A stretch of DNA of 51,545 bases from contig JAJYET010000015.1 of assembly GCA_021785655.1 (NCBI GenBank), positions 1 to 51,545 of the forward strand, written 5' to 3'. Shown piece after piece: positions 1-8,274 of this stretch. A program made the position numbers and the translations under genes. Below the pieces are notes generated by a model. It saw only the letters and a program-made list of their open reading frames with translations. It searched no databases and was not told where the DNA came from. How positions within the stretch are numbered: the stretch's first letter is position 1; each line of letters opens with the position of its first letter. The DNA comes from a bacterium (GTDB taxonomy: Bacteria; Chloroflexota; Dormibacteria; Aeolococcales; Bog-877).

Positions 1-350
1 GGGGCCACCTGGCCGGAGATGTAGGGGGACCGGCGTGGTCGGGAGGTGCCGACCCGTTGGGCGAACTCGGAGCGCGGGAGCCCGGACTGGTTGACGAGGT
101 CCCGGACCTGGTTCCGCCGGATGATGAGGTGCCCTTGATTCGCAAGGTCGCCTCAAAGGTGGGCACGGCCAGGCTGTTTCCAGACGGCAGCTCAACCCCG
201 GTGAACTCGAGCGGACGGGTCCGGAGCAGCCGCCGGACCCCGGACTCGATCCCACCGAGGTCCCCGAGGATCAGCCTGCCGGGAACGATCCTGTTGGTGA
301 CCCATCCCTCGGTCGCCTCGATGGCCCCGAGGACGGCGCTGAACGGATCT
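1..350 (-). pseudogene. Degraded nucleotidyltransferase (AbiEii-like) / HTH remnant
   Basis: On the minus strand a stretch beginning near 345 reads like the C-terminal half of an AbiEii-type nucleotidyltransferase, with the segments GRLILGDLGG, RPLEFTGVELP and PTFEATLRIKG. The frame then breaks near 140 and resumes one base off as LIIRRNQVRD, the usual continuation of RIKG in this family. Without interruption it runs into LVNQSGLPRSEFAQRVGTS, which resembles the helix-turn-helix of small XRE antitoxins. The feature runs off the left edge of the window. The frame break and missing N-terminus make it a pseudogene. A deletion joining two genes of a toxin-antitoxin pair is my inference. Confidence 0.45.
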
Positions 351-365
351 CGGAGGCCCCGCCGC

Positions 366-663
366 GCTTACCCATGGTCGGCGGAGGTGCGATGGCCGGC
401 CCACAGGGCCGCAGCCGTGCCGCCCATCAAGTCGGCGTCGGGCACCGGCTGTCGAGGGCGCCCCGCCGACTCGAGCCCTTCAACCTGTCGGGCCACTCCA
501 TCCCCGGGGCATCGTCCGACTGCTCGTTCACCCGAGTATTCCTCGCTTCACCGGGACAGCGCGTATCAGATACGGGACACCTTCGCTCCGGAGCCAGCTC
601 CCGAGGCCGATCGAATCCCCCGAGGACCTGTGGTGGCCCTTGAGGGCGGAGATGGGGCCGCCC
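366..663. other. Intergenic stretch with no recognisable gene
   Basis: Open frames here on both strands have proline/arginine-rich compositions typical of GC-driven spurious frames. No ribosome binding site, promoter or hairpin stood out. Confidence 0.4.
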
Positions 664-1632
664 TCAGGGCGCCAGCGGAGTCCCCAGGTCCAGGTGAGCT
701 GCGGGAATCTGGCCCAGCCGGCCCGCGCGGTAGTCGGCGAAGGCCTGGCGGAGCTCCTCCTCGGTGTTCATCACGAACGGCCCGTACCAGGCGACCGGCT
801 CTCCTATCGGCTGGCCTCCCAGCACCAGCACCTCCAGGGCCGGGTGGCGGCTCTCCTGGTGGCTGTCCGCCGCCAGCCGCAGGCCTTCACCGTCTCCGAA
901 GACCGCCAGCTGCCCGGAGCGCACCGGGTGAGCGCCGCCCGCCACCCCGCTTCCGGCCAGCACGTAGGCGAGGGCGTTGAAGTCGCGGCGCCAGGGAAGG
1001 ATCAGGGTGGAGCCCGGGGTGACCGTGGCGTGCACCATCACGATCGGGGTGTGGGTCACCCCCGGGCCTTCCTGCCCCCCCAGCCGGCCGGCGATCAGCC
1101 GCACCAGGGAGGCGCCGTCCGACGACCCCAGGAGCCGCACCTGGCCGCCGCGGATGTCCTGGTAACGGGGCGGGCTCCACTTGAGCCGGCTGGGCAGGTT
1201 CACCCAGAGCTGGATGCCGTGGAAGAGCCCGCCGCTGGCGATCAGCGGCTCCGGGGGCCGCTCGATGTGAAGGATGCCCGCCCCCGCGGTCATCCACTGA
1301 GTGTCGCCGTTGGTGATCAGCCCCCCGCCCCCGTTGGAATCCTGATGCTGGAAGGTTCCATCGATCATGTAGGTGACGGTCTCGAACCCCCGGTGGGGAT
1401 GCCAGGGGGTTCCCTTGGGTTCCCCGGGCTGGTACTCCACCTCCCCCATCTGGTCCATGTGGACGAAGGGGTCGAGGCGGCTCTGGGCCACCCCGGCGAA
1501 GGCGCGCCGGACCGGGAAACCCTCGCCCTCAAGCCCGGTGGGTGCGGTGGTCACCGAGATCACCGGACGTTCCTGGCCCTCGGTCTGGGGCAGGCGGGGC
1601 AAGGCGATCGTGTCAGCGGTTATGGCGGGCAT
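664..1632 (-). CDS. Pirin family protein
   Basis: Cupin-fold pirin of 322 residues. The metal-site pattern is visible: HPHRGFET early in the N-terminal cupin and GAGILHIERP further on, giving the His/His/His/Glu set that binds iron in pirins. Known pirins are quercetinase-like dioxygenases or redox-sensing cofactors, so the substrate cannot be deduced. The ATG at 1632 has a TGGAG-like ribosome site. Upstream lie a -10 box (1672-1677) and a palindromic operator (1657-1676), so the gene looks repressor-controlled. It follows the EF-G-like gene on the same strand with a 66-base gap and probably has its own promoter. Confidence 0.9.
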   Translation of the reverse strand: MPAITADTIALPRLPQTEGQERPVISVTTAPTGLEGEGFPVRRAFAGVAQSRLDPFVHMDQMGEVEYQPGEPKGTPWHPHRGFETVTYMIDGTFQHQDSNGGGGLITNGDTQWMTAGAGILHIERPPEPLIASGGLFHGIQLWVNLPSRLKWSPPRYQDIRGGQVRLLGSSDGASLVRLIAGRLGGQEGPGVTHTPIVMVHATVTPGSTLILPWRRDFNALAYVLAGSGVAGGAHPVRSGQLAVFGDGEGLRLAADSHQESRHPALEVLVLGGQPIGEPVAWYGPFVMNTEEELRQAFADYRAGRLGQIPAAHLDLGTPLAP

Positions 1633-1656
1633 GGGACGCTCCAGGTCAGGCGGCAG

Positions 1657-1676
1657 ATACTTGCATATGCAACTAT
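1657..1676. promoter_or_regulatory. Palindromic operator (MarR-like) upstream of the pirin gene
   Basis: A perfect 12-base palindrome, TTGCATATGCAA, is extended by matching ATA/TAT arms with a single mismatched pair. It overlaps the minus-strand -10 hexamer TATAGT (1672-1677) and the predicted start point of the pirin transcript. Size and AT-rich core fit MarR-family operators. No MarR gene lies nearby, so the regulator is unknown. Confidence 0.55.
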
Positions 1677-1698
1677 ACCCCGGATAGCCACTTCCTGC

Positions 1699-3738
1699 TC
1701 AGGAGGCGGCCGCCTCCCTGGAGTGGCCGGCGCGGCTGGCCTCGATGATGGGCTGGGCCACCTGGGGGGGCACCTCCTCGAAGTGATGGAACTGCATCTG
1801 GTAGCGCCCTCTCCCCTGGGTCATGGCCCGCAGCTCGATGGGGAAGTGGTACATCTCGGCGAGCGGGACCTGGGCGGAGACCCGCTCCAGCCCGTCCCCG
1901 GCCGGGAGCATCCCCCCGATCCGGCCCCGGCGCGAGTTCAGGTGTCCGATCACCTCCCCCATGGTCTCCTCCGGGACGATCACCTCAACCTCCATCACCG
2001 GCTCCAGGAGGTACAGCCCGGCCTTCTCGGCCCCTTCCCGGAGGGCCATGGCCCCGGCCAGCTGGAAGGCGATGTCCTTCCCGTCCACGGGGTGGGTGGA
2101 GCCGTCCACCAGCCGGACCTTGAGGTCCACCAGCGGATATCCGGCCAGGACACCCTCGGCGAGGCTCTGCTGCACCCCCTTCTCCACCGAGGGCCGGAAC
2201 TGCTGGGGTATGGAGCCGCCGAAGATCTTGTCCTCGAAGACGAAGCCCGACCCCCGGGGAAGCGGCTCCAGCTCCAGGGTGCAGTCGCCGTACAGCCCCG
2301 CCCCCCCGGACTGCTTCTTGTAGCGGTGCTGCTGGCGGGCCGTGCCGCGGATGGTCTCGCGGTAGGGCACCTTGGGGGTGGCCAGCACCGCGTCCACCTG
2401 GTACTTGCGCCGAAGCTTCTCCAGGGTGACCTCCAGGTGGACGTCGCCCAGGCCGTGGAGCAGCGTCTCCTTGGTGGAGGGCTCCCGCTCGAGGCGCAGC
2501 GTCCGGTCCTCCTCCAGGACGTGGGCGAGACCGGACTGGATCTTCTCCTCATCCCCCTTGGTCTTGGGCCGGATGGCCATGGTGTACGAGGGAGCGGGAA
2601 ACTCGATGGCGGGCCGGGGAGCCGTCCCCCGGGGCCCCAGGGTGTCCCCGGTGTTGGTGTGCAACAGCTTGGTCGCCGCCCCCAGCTCCCCGGCCAAGAG
2701 CCGCTCCTGGGGCTCGAGGGCCTTCCCCTTGGGCCGGAGCGGGCGGGCTAGCCGCTCCTCCTGCCCGCTGCCGGCGTTGACCAGGTGGGCGTCCGGCAGG
2801 AGGGTGCCGCTGACCACCTTGTAGTAGGTGACCCGGCCGAAGGGGTCCGCCATGGTCTTGAAGACGTGGAGGACCGGGGGGCCGTCGGCATCCGGGGCCT
2901 GCTCCGGAGCCAGGCAGCTGGCGAGGTGGTCGAGGATGGCGCCCGCCCCCAGCGCCCGGGCCGGAGCCGCCACCAGCAGCGGGGCGATGCTGCCCGAGGC
3001 GGTCGCCTGGCGGAGCGCCGAGCGCAGCTCCTCGGGGGCCGGCTCCTCCCCCTCCAGGTAGCGCTCCAGAAGCTGGTCATCGGTCTCGCAGACGGCCTCG
3101 ACCAGCTGCTGGCGCAGCTCCTGGATCGCTCCCATGAGATCCGCGGGCGGATCCTCCTCCTGTTGGCCCCCTCGCTCATCGAAGAGAAGGGCCCTTCCGG
3201 TGATGAGGTCCACGGCGCCCCGGAAGTCGTGCTCCTCTCCGATGGGCAGCTGCACCGCCACCGGCCGGGGGCTGAGCCGCTGCAGACCGGCGAGGGTCCC
3301 GCGGAAGTCGGAGTGCTCCTTGTCGAGCTTGGTCATGACCACGATCCTGGGCAGCCGGCGCTCCGCCAGGTGGCTCCAGGCGGACTCGGTCCCGACCGCC
3401 AGCTGGCTCCCCGAGCTGGCGCCCACCGTGACCAGCGCCGCATCGGCCACCGCCAGCGCCTCCAGCACCTCCCCCTCATAGTCCTGGAACCCCGGGGTGT
3501 CGAGCAGCGTCACCCGGCGCCCTGACCAGGTCAGGGTGGCCATGGCCAGCTGCACCGAGATGTGGCGCCGCTGCTCCTCCGGCTCGAAGTCCAGGACCGC
3601 GCTTCCCTGGTCGGTCGAGCCCATCCGGGGGATGGCCCCGGCGGCGAACAGGAGCGCCTCCGCCAGGGTGGTCTTCCCGTCGTGGCTGTGGCCCAGGATC
3701 GCGAGGTTGAGCATGGGCCGTTCCCCTTCGTCCGCCAT
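1699..3738 (-). CDS. Elongation factor G-like GTPase
   Basis: Translation-factor GTPase of 679 residues, close to EF-G in length. The P-loop is GHSHDGKTT (residues 15-23, where canonical EF-G has AHIDAGKTT), switch II is DTPGFQDYEG, and the G4 motif is TKLD rather than NKxD. A central domain-IV-like part (SGGAGLYGDCTLELEPL, then FGGSIPQQFRPSVEKG) and a C-terminal EFG_C-like part follow. These deviations place it with the EF-G-like paralogues rather than the housekeeping fusA, and its role in translation is unproven. The ATG at 3738 is preferred because TAGAAT lies nine bases upstream; an internal start at 3714 (MLNLAILG) is possible. Confidence 0.88.
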   Translation of the reverse strand: MADEGERPMLNLAILGHSHDGKTTLAEALLFAAGAIPRMGSTDQGSAVLDFEPEEQRRHISVQLAMATLTWSGRRVTLLDTPGFQDYEGEVLEALAVADAALVTVGASSGSQLAVGTESAWSHLAERRLPRIVVMTKLDKEHSDFRGTLAGLQRLSPRPVAVQLPIGEEHDFRGAVDLITGRALLFDERGGQQEEDPPADLMGAIQELRQQLVEAVCETDDQLLERYLEGEEPAPEELRSALRQATASGSIAPLLVAAPARALGAGAILDHLASCLAPEQAPDADGPPVLHVFKTMADPFGRVTYYKVVSGTLLPDAHLVNAGSGQEERLARPLRPKGKALEPQERLLAGELGAATKLLHTNTGDTLGPRGTAPRPAIEFPAPSYTMAIRPKTKGDEEKIQSGLAHVLEEDRTLRLEREPSTKETLLHGLGDVHLEVTLEKLRRKYQVDAVLATPKVPYRETIRGTARQQHRYKKQSGGAGLYGDCTLELEPLPRGSGFVFEDKIFGGSIPQQFRPSVEKGVQQSLAEGVLAGYPLVDLKVRLVDGSTHPVDGKDIAFQLAGAMALREGAEKAGLYLLEPVMEVEVIVPEETMGEVIGHLNSRRGRIGGMLPAGDGLERVSAQVPLAEMYHFPIELRAMTQGRGRYQMQFHHFEEVPPQVAQPIIEASRAGHSREAAAS

Positions 3739-3747
3739 GCTCTCTCG

Positions 3748-3753
3748 ATTCTA
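3748..3753 (-). promoter_or_regulatory. -10 box (TAGAAT) for a near-leaderless start
   Basis: Minus-strand TAGAAT ends nine bases before the ATG of the EF-G-like gene, leaving little or no 5' leader. Confidence 0.5.
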
Positions 3754-3845
3754 GGGAGACCGGGCCCGGTGCCGTGGGCCATGGGGGCGGTGGCGACCCC
3801 GGCGTGGGACGCACCGGGTCCGCCCTGGTCGGTCAAACTGGCGCC

Positions 3846-4934
3846 ATGCCTCAGGCCACGACCGTGGTGCCTCTCGCGCGCGGCCTCGGGCCCGAGGGGC
3901 CCTGGGCGAGGGTTCGCCTTCCGGGGGCCGGCCCGCTCCTCCCCGCCAGGGTCCCGCCCGGGTGCCGGATCGAGGGGGAGGGGGAGGTGCTCACCGTGAC
4001 GGCCGGCCCGGCGGCGCTGCGCGCCCTGGCCCGAGGGGCGGCGGCCGGCTCCCTGCGAGCCGGCCTCCTCCGGGTGGCGGCGGCCATGGAGGGCCCCCCT
4101 CGGGCGCTGCGCCTTGGCGGCCGGTCGTGGCGCTTCGGGGAACGCACCTACGTCCTGGGGGTGGTGAACGTCACCCCGGACTCCTTCAGCGGCGACGGCG
4201 TGGGCGACTCCTGGGAGGCGGCGCTCGCCCGGGGACGGCAGCTGGTGGCCGAGGGGGCAGACGCCCTGGACGTGGGGGGGGAGAGCAGCCGGCCCGGCCA
4301 CCAGCCGGTACCCGTGGAGGAGGAGCTGCGGCGGGTGCGGCCGGCGGTGGCCGCCCTGGCCGGGGAGCTCGGCGTCCCGGTATTCGTGGACACCTGGAAG
4401 TCCGAGGTCGCGGCGGCCGCCCTGGAGGCCGGCGCCTCCGCCGTCAACGACATTTGGGGTCTCCGGCGCGATCGCCGGATGGCGAGGGTGGCCGCCGCCG
4501 CCGGGGCCGCGGTGATCTGCATGCACAACCAGGAGGGGGTCCGGTACGCGGACCTCCAGTGGGAGCTGTCCACCTCCCTGCAGGAGTCGGTGGAGCTGGC
4601 CGTCAGGGCCGGGGTCCGGCGCTCCCAGGTGGTGCTGGACCCCGGCATAGGGTTCGGCAAGACCCCGGCCCAGAGCCTTTCCGCTCTTCGCCTGGTGCCG
4701 CTGTTGAAGCTGCTGGGCTCTCCGCTCCTGGTGGGGACCTCCCGCAAGTCGCTGGTCGGCTGGCTCCTCGGCGACCGCCCGGTGGGGGAGCGGCTGATGG
4801 GGACAGCGGCCACGGTGGCCTGGGCGGCTTCCGCCGGCGCCGACATCGTCCGGGTGCACGACGTGGCCGAGATCCGCGACGTGCTGCGGGTGGTGGACCG
4901 GCTGGAGAGGGGCCAGACGGGGGCCGGGGCATAG
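3846..4934 (+). CDS. folP: Dihydropteroate synthase
   Basis: Joins p-aminobenzoate to dihydropterin diphosphate in folate synthesis; cytoplasmic TIM barrel. Visible motifs are GVVNVTPDSFSGDG near residue 100, GGESSRPG, VDTWKSEVA, NDIWGL, DPGIGFGKT and GTSRKS. The protein has 362 residues, with about 95 ahead of the catalytic barrel; this N-terminal part is longer than in E. coli FolP and has no recognised function. The ATG at 3846 is chosen because a weak -10-like CAAACT (3834-3839) lies six bases upstream. The stop TAG overlaps the probable folK start, so the two are translationally coupled. Confidence 0.93.
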   Translation: MPQATTVVPLARGLGPEGPWARVRLPGAGPLLPARVPPGCRIEGEGEVLTVTAGPAALRALARGAAAGSLRAGLLRVAAAMEGPPRALRLGGRSWRFGERTYVLGVVNVTPDSFSGDGVGDSWEAALARGRQLVAEGADALDVGGESSRPGHQPVPVEEELRRVRPAVAALAGELGVPVFVDTWKSEVAAAALEAGASAVNDIWGLRRDRRMARVAAAAGAAVICMHNQEGVRYADLQWELSTSLQESVELAVRAGVRRSQVVLDPGIGFGKTPAQSLSALRLVPLLKLLGSPLLVGTSRKSLVGWLLGDRPVGERLMGTAATVAWAASAGADIVRVHDVAEIRDVLRVVDRLERGQTGAGA

Positions 4935-5470
4935 GCGGGCGGGGGCGGGCGCTGCTGGCCCTGGGGTCCAACCTCGGCCCAAGGGAACGCAACCTCGATG
5001 CCGCGGTCGCCAACCTGGCCGCGGCGGGGGTGCTGGTCCTGGCCGAGGCGCCGCGGTGGAACACGGCGCCGATCGGGGCCCCTCCGCAACCGGACTACCT
5101 CAATCAGCTGCTCCTGGCCGAGGGTCCCCCCGACCTCTGGGGATGGCTGGCCGCGGCCCGGGAGGCCGAGGGGGAGCGCCTCCGGCTCATCACAAGGGGG
5201 CCCCGGCGGCTGGACGTGGACGTGATCCTGGTGGAGGGGGAGGAGAGCTCGGATCCGCGCCTCCGGCTGCCCCACCCCGCGCTTCTGGAGCGTCCCTACC
5301 TGCTCCGGGGGGCGGCCCTGCTGGTGCCCCACTGGACGATCGGGAGGGGTGGGGCCGGGATCCTGGAGCTGGCGCGGCGTACCCTGCCGCCTGACTGGCT
5401 CGTGGGTCTCCCGAACGAGCTGCGGCCGGTCCCCACGGGGGACGGCCAGCAACATGAGCCGACCCTCTGA
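4931..5470 (+). CDS. folK: HPPK (folate synthesis pyrophosphokinase), ATA start
   Basis: Transfers diphosphate from ATP to 6-hydroxymethyl-dihydropterin, the step before FolP. Family motifs are the N-terminal ALLALGSNLGPRERNL, APRWNTAPIG and the catalytic GPRRLDVDVIL followed by LRLPHPALLERPYLL. About 179 residues, normal for HPPK. No ATG, GTG or TTG occurs in frame before the conserved N-terminus. The codon ATA at 4931 overlaps the folP stop as ATAG, matching the four-base overlaps used elsewhere in the window, and gives a normal N-terminus. Alternatives are CTG at 4952, which clips the first strand, or a -1 slip on the G-run at 4919-4923 making a FolP-FolK fusion. Confidence 0.85.
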   Translation: MGGRGRALLALGSNLGPRERNLDAAVANLAAAGVLVLAEAPRWNTAPIGAPPQPDYLNQLLLAEGPPDLWGWLAAAREAEGERLRLITRGPRRLDVDVILVEGEESSDPRLRLPHPALLERPYLLRGAALLVPHWTIGRGGAGILELARRTLPPDWLVGLPNELRPVPTGDGQQHEPTL

Positions 5471-5639
5471 CCACCCGGCGTCGCTAGGGACGGGAGCTCC
5501 CCTCTGATCAGGGCAGCTGGCTCACAAGCTTGCTGCGGAGGAGGCCCCGGTAGGCACGCCCTCGAGGCTGACGCCCACGGCTGAGCCGCCGATCAGCACT
5601 GGGAGATCAGGTCGGGGCGGTGGCTTCGGCTGAGCCCGA

Positions 5640-6041
5640 TCAGTCGGCGAACAGCGCGGACAGCGGCGCCAGCGCCACCACGCCGACAGCCATGGCGGCC
5701 AATTCCGGATCGGTGGCGATCAGCGCGTCCGCCTGGAGCCTTGCCACCGCGAGGTACTCGGCGGAGTCAATCGTCTCCCACCCCCGCTCCCGCGCGATCT
5801 CCCACGCGGATCGCCGTGATACCCGGTCCCCGAGGAGTCGCATCTTGACCTCAGTGACGCGCTCCAGGAGAGCCAGAGCGGCGTCCTCAGCGAGGTCGCC
5901 ACCCCGCACCCGGAGCAGAAGCAGATTGAGCGCCTGGGAGCGGATCGAATTGGGTGCCACCAGTTGGTGGCGCGGGTTGACCGGCCCGGCGCCACTGGCG
6001 ATCTCCACCAGAGTCCCCGCGTCGATGGCGAAGCGGGTCAT
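5640..6041 (-). CDS. PIN-domain protein (possible VapC-like RNase)
   Basis: 133 residues with a PIN-fold layout: N-terminal FAIDAGTLVEIA carrying the first acidic residue, a mid-region SIRSQALNLLL helix, and a C-terminal TIDSAEYLAVARLQ...ATDPELA pattern that aligns with the usual DAxYLALA...TxDxxL of VapC toxins. Known PIN proteins are metal-dependent ribonucleases. The ATG at 6041 is chosen because TAGCAT lies seven bases upstream. No antitoxin gene is evident on either side, so it may be an orphan toxin or a PIN protein outside a toxin-antitoxin system. Confidence 0.7.
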   Translation of the reverse strand: MTRFAIDAGTLVEIASGAGPVNPRHQLVAPNSIRSQALNLLLLRVRGGDLAEDAALALLERVTEVKMRLLGDRVSRRSAWEIARERGWETIDSAEYLAVARLQADALIATDPELAAMAVGVVALAPLSALFAD

Positions 6042-6048
6042 GGTGAGG

Positions 6049-6054
6049 ATGCTA
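6049..6054 (-). promoter_or_regulatory. -10 box (TAGCAT) of the PIN-domain gene
   Basis: Minus-strand TAGCAT with a seven-base spacer to the ATG at 6041, the leaderless arrangement repeated across the window. Confidence 0.5.
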
Positions 6055-6190
6055 TCGCGGTCACGCGGTCGGGAGTGCCCGGTTGCCGGGAGGGGGCTGG
6101 CGCCATGCCAGCCGTCCGCCGCAGCGTTCCGCTGCCAGCCTTCTCGGTCCGGTGATCTCCCAGCGCAGGGCCAGCGGAAGACGGCGACTC

Positions 6191-6655
6191 TCAATGCCCT
6201 GCGGACTGCAGCAGGTCGTGGGTGATGTCCATCTGCCCACGGTGGCGGGCCAGCTCTTCGTAGATGTGCAGGAGCGCACCGCCCTGGGTTCGGGTGATCT
6301 GGGGCATGTCGGGGTCGGAGTCCACATCGCTCCGAGGGGACCCGGCCGGCTCGGAGCCGTCGACATCCTGAAGCAGCTGGTCGCGCGCCGCCCTGGCTCT
6401 TCCCACCAGCTCCCCGACCTCGCCCTCGGCGGCGAACTCGCTGGCCCGATGCCGCTCGGACGGACGGCCTGCCACCACGTGCCCACCCCAGTACTCCATG
6501 ACGCCGAGGCAGTGGGTGAGGATCACGAAGGGCGAGTTGGATCCCGGAGCCTTGAGGCGCCGGTTGGCCAGGTCGTCGCCCAGCTCCTGCACCATTCGGA
6601 TCATCGCCTCCAGCTGCTCATCGACAAAGCTCATGTAGTCGGGCTTGGAGATCAA
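6191..6655 (-). CDS. DinB-family (DUF664) protein
   Basis: Four-helix-bundle DinB/DUF664 protein of 154 residues. It starts with YMSFVDEQLEAMIRMVQEL, has a His in ILTHCLGVMEYWGGHV and ends with YEELARHRGQMDITHDLL. These histidines match the metal triad of DinB-like thiol transferases. The TTG start at 6655 is supported by GAGGAGG seven bases upstream. Members of this family include mycothiol- or bacillithiol-dependent enzymes; the substrate here is unknown. It stands upstream of the PIN gene on the same strand. Confidence 0.82.
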   Translation of the reverse strand: MISKPDYMSFVDEQLEAMIRMVQELGDDLANRRLKAPGSNSPFVILTHCLGVMEYWGGHVVAGRPSERHRASEFAAEGEVGELVGRARAARDQLLQDVDGSEPAGSPRSDVDSDPDMPQITRTQGGALLHIYEELARHRGQMDITHDLLQSAGH

Positions 6656-6842
6656 TCGCGGCCTCCTCTGGCGGCTGTGGCCCCGCCCGGTCGCGCCGGA
6701 GGGGCCGGCGCAGGTCCAATTGTCGGGCGGCCGGGCCGTGGTAGGGGTGCGCGGCGCACCGGGCTGGCGGACCGACCTCGCGCGGAGCGAGCCCCAGAGC
6801 TCCTCCCAATGGCGGGGAGCCGCCAGCGGGAGCCGTCCGCCG

Positions 6843-7328
6843 TCAGCTGACCCGGATCGGCTTGCGCCGGCCGGCGGGGAGCTGGAAGAGAAGAAGCGCG
6901 TAGGCCAGCATGGCCAGCGCCCCGGAGCTCGTCATCGCGAGCGAGGCGGCGTCGCTGGGAGCGCCCAGGGACCGCGCCCCAAAGGCCGCGGCGGCACCGA
7001 TCGCGAGGATCCCAACGCTCGCGCAGGCGACCAGGCGGAGCTGCCTCAGCCCGATGGCCCGTACCAAGGCCGCCGTGCCGCTGGCCAGCAGGAGAGCCCC
7101 GAGCGCCGCGTGGAGGGAGAGCGGGATCGGGCCGCGAGTGAACAGGGCCAGCAATTGCGCGGGGAGGCCGCCGCCAGACCCTCCCGCTGGCAACCGGACG
7201 GCGACGCTCACCGCCGCCCCGAGGCAGGACTCCACCACCAGCATCACCAGCGCCGCCAGGCAGTTGGCGCGCAGCCCGAAGACGGCGCCCTCGCCGGCCC
7301 GGCGGGTGCCCGGATCCGCGGCGGTCAA
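6843..7328 (-). CDS. Integral membrane protein of unknown function
   Basis: 161 residues with four hydrophobic segments: LAALVMLVVESCLGAAVSVAV, LHAALGALLLASGTAALV, LVACASVGILAIGAAAA and MTSSGALAMLAYALLLF. No family recognised. The TTG start overlaps the stop of the upstream SDR gene by four bases (TTGA, 7325-7328), so it is co-translated with that dehydrogenase and probably controlled by the same TetR operator. Confidence 0.72.
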   Translation of the reverse strand: MTAADPGTRRAGEGAVFGLRANCLAALVMLVVESCLGAAVSVAVRLPAGGSGGGLPAQLLALFTRGPIPLSLHAALGALLLASGTAALVRAIGLRQLRLVACASVGILAIGAAAAFGARSLGAPSDAASLAMTSSGALAMLAYALLLFQLPAGRRKPIRVS

Positions 7329-8104
7329 ACCATCACCTTGCCGCCCGAGATGTCGAGCGTGAGGCCGGTGATCCAGGAAGAGGCACTCGAAGCCAAGAAG
7401 AGGGTCGCCGCGGCGACATCCTCGGGCTGGCCGAGGCGACCGAGAGGGAACGCCTCCCCCAGGGCCCGGCGCTGCTCCTCGCTCATCCAGCGCCGCATCC
7501 GGTCGTTCTCGATGGCCGAGGGGGCAAGACAGTTCACCCGAATACCCTGGCGGGCGTACTCGCCTGCCAGGTGTCGGCTCAGGGCGATGACTCCGGCCTT
7601 GGCCGCCGCGTAGGCCGCGGAGGATCCGGCGGCCTGGCGCGCCGCCGCGGAGGCCATGGTCACGACGACCCCTCCTTTGCCTTCGAGCATCGCGGGAAGG
7701 AAGGCGCGGATCGTGACGAAGGTTGAGGTGAGCTCGGAGTTGGTGACCTGGCGCCAGTGGGCGGCGGTCTCCTCGTGGGTCCGCACCGGCATGCCATCGC
7801 CTCCCGCGAAGGTGCAGAGGATGTCCACCTGGCCGAGCCGGGCTCTGACCTGCTCGGCGGCTGCCTGCATCTCCGGCTCGCTCGTGCAGTCCGCGGCCAG
7901 GGCCAGGACGGTGCCACCGCCGGCGCGCACCCTGGCGGCCGCTTCCTCAAGCGGCGCCAGCGTGCGCCCGATGATCGCCACCGCTGCCCCGTGCGCGGCG
8001 AGGGCCACCGCTGTGGCGGCGCCGATGGCTCCAGAGCCTCCGGTGACGACCGCCGCCCGGCCCTCCAGGGCGAAGGCCGGGAAAGCGGCGCCCGGGCCGC
8101 TCAC
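7325..8104 (-). CDS. SDR-family oxidoreductase
   Basis: Classical short-chain dehydrogenase of 259 residues. The NAD(P)-binding TGGSGAIG is at residues 21-28, an AGG core motif near 100, catalytic Ser152 in VTMASAA, and YAAAK with Tyr165 and Lys169. The C-terminus has LGQPEDVAAATLFLASSASSWITG, typical of FabG-like reductases. Substrate unknown. The GTG start overlaps the stop of a 40-codon frame (GTGA at 8101-8104), and its own stop overlaps the membrane-protein start. The three form one unit divergent from the tetR gene. Confidence 0.92.
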   Translation of the reverse strand: MSGPGAAFPAFALEGRAAVVTGGSGAIGAATAVALAAHGAAVAIIGRTLAPLEEAAARVRAGGGTVLALAADCTSEPEMQAAAEQVRARLGQVDILCTFAGGDGMPVRTHEETAAHWRQVTNSELTSTFVTIRAFLPAMLEGKGGVVVTMASAAARQAAGSSAAYAAAKAGVIALSRHLAGEYARQGIRVNCLAPSAIENDRMRRWMSEEQRRALGEAFPLGRLGQPEDVAAATLFLASSASSWITGLTLDISGGKVMV

Positions 8105-8223
8105 CCCTCCGCCGCCGTCATCGTCCCGAAGTGGCGGCCCGGGCCCAGGATCGAGCCGCCTCCAGATGGCAGGTTCTCGGGCACGGGGAGGGAAGAGAGG
8201 GCGGCGGCAAGCTCTGGGGTCAT
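8101..8223 (-). CDS. Small leader ORF of the SDR operon (40 aa)
   Basis: ATG at 8223 with AGGAG eight bases upstream; the TGA overlaps the SDR start codon. The peptide begins MTPELAAALSSLPVPENLP and resembles nothing I know. The good ribosome site, the position right after the promoter/operator and the stop-start overlap suggest it is translated. It could be a small protein, a coupling leader, or the remnant of a larger N-terminal domain. Confidence 0.5.
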   Translation of the reverse strand: MTPELAAALSSLPVPENLPSGGGSILGPGRHFGTMTAAEG

Positions 8224-8274
8224 GGTCGATACTCCTGGTGCCCGGGTGCCCTACGCAGTCCGGACAGGGCTATT

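Noticed and set aside
640..2751. Very long plus-strand open frame of about 700 codons
   Set aside because: It is the reverse shadow of the pirin and EF-G-like genes, which have clear family motifs on the minus strand.
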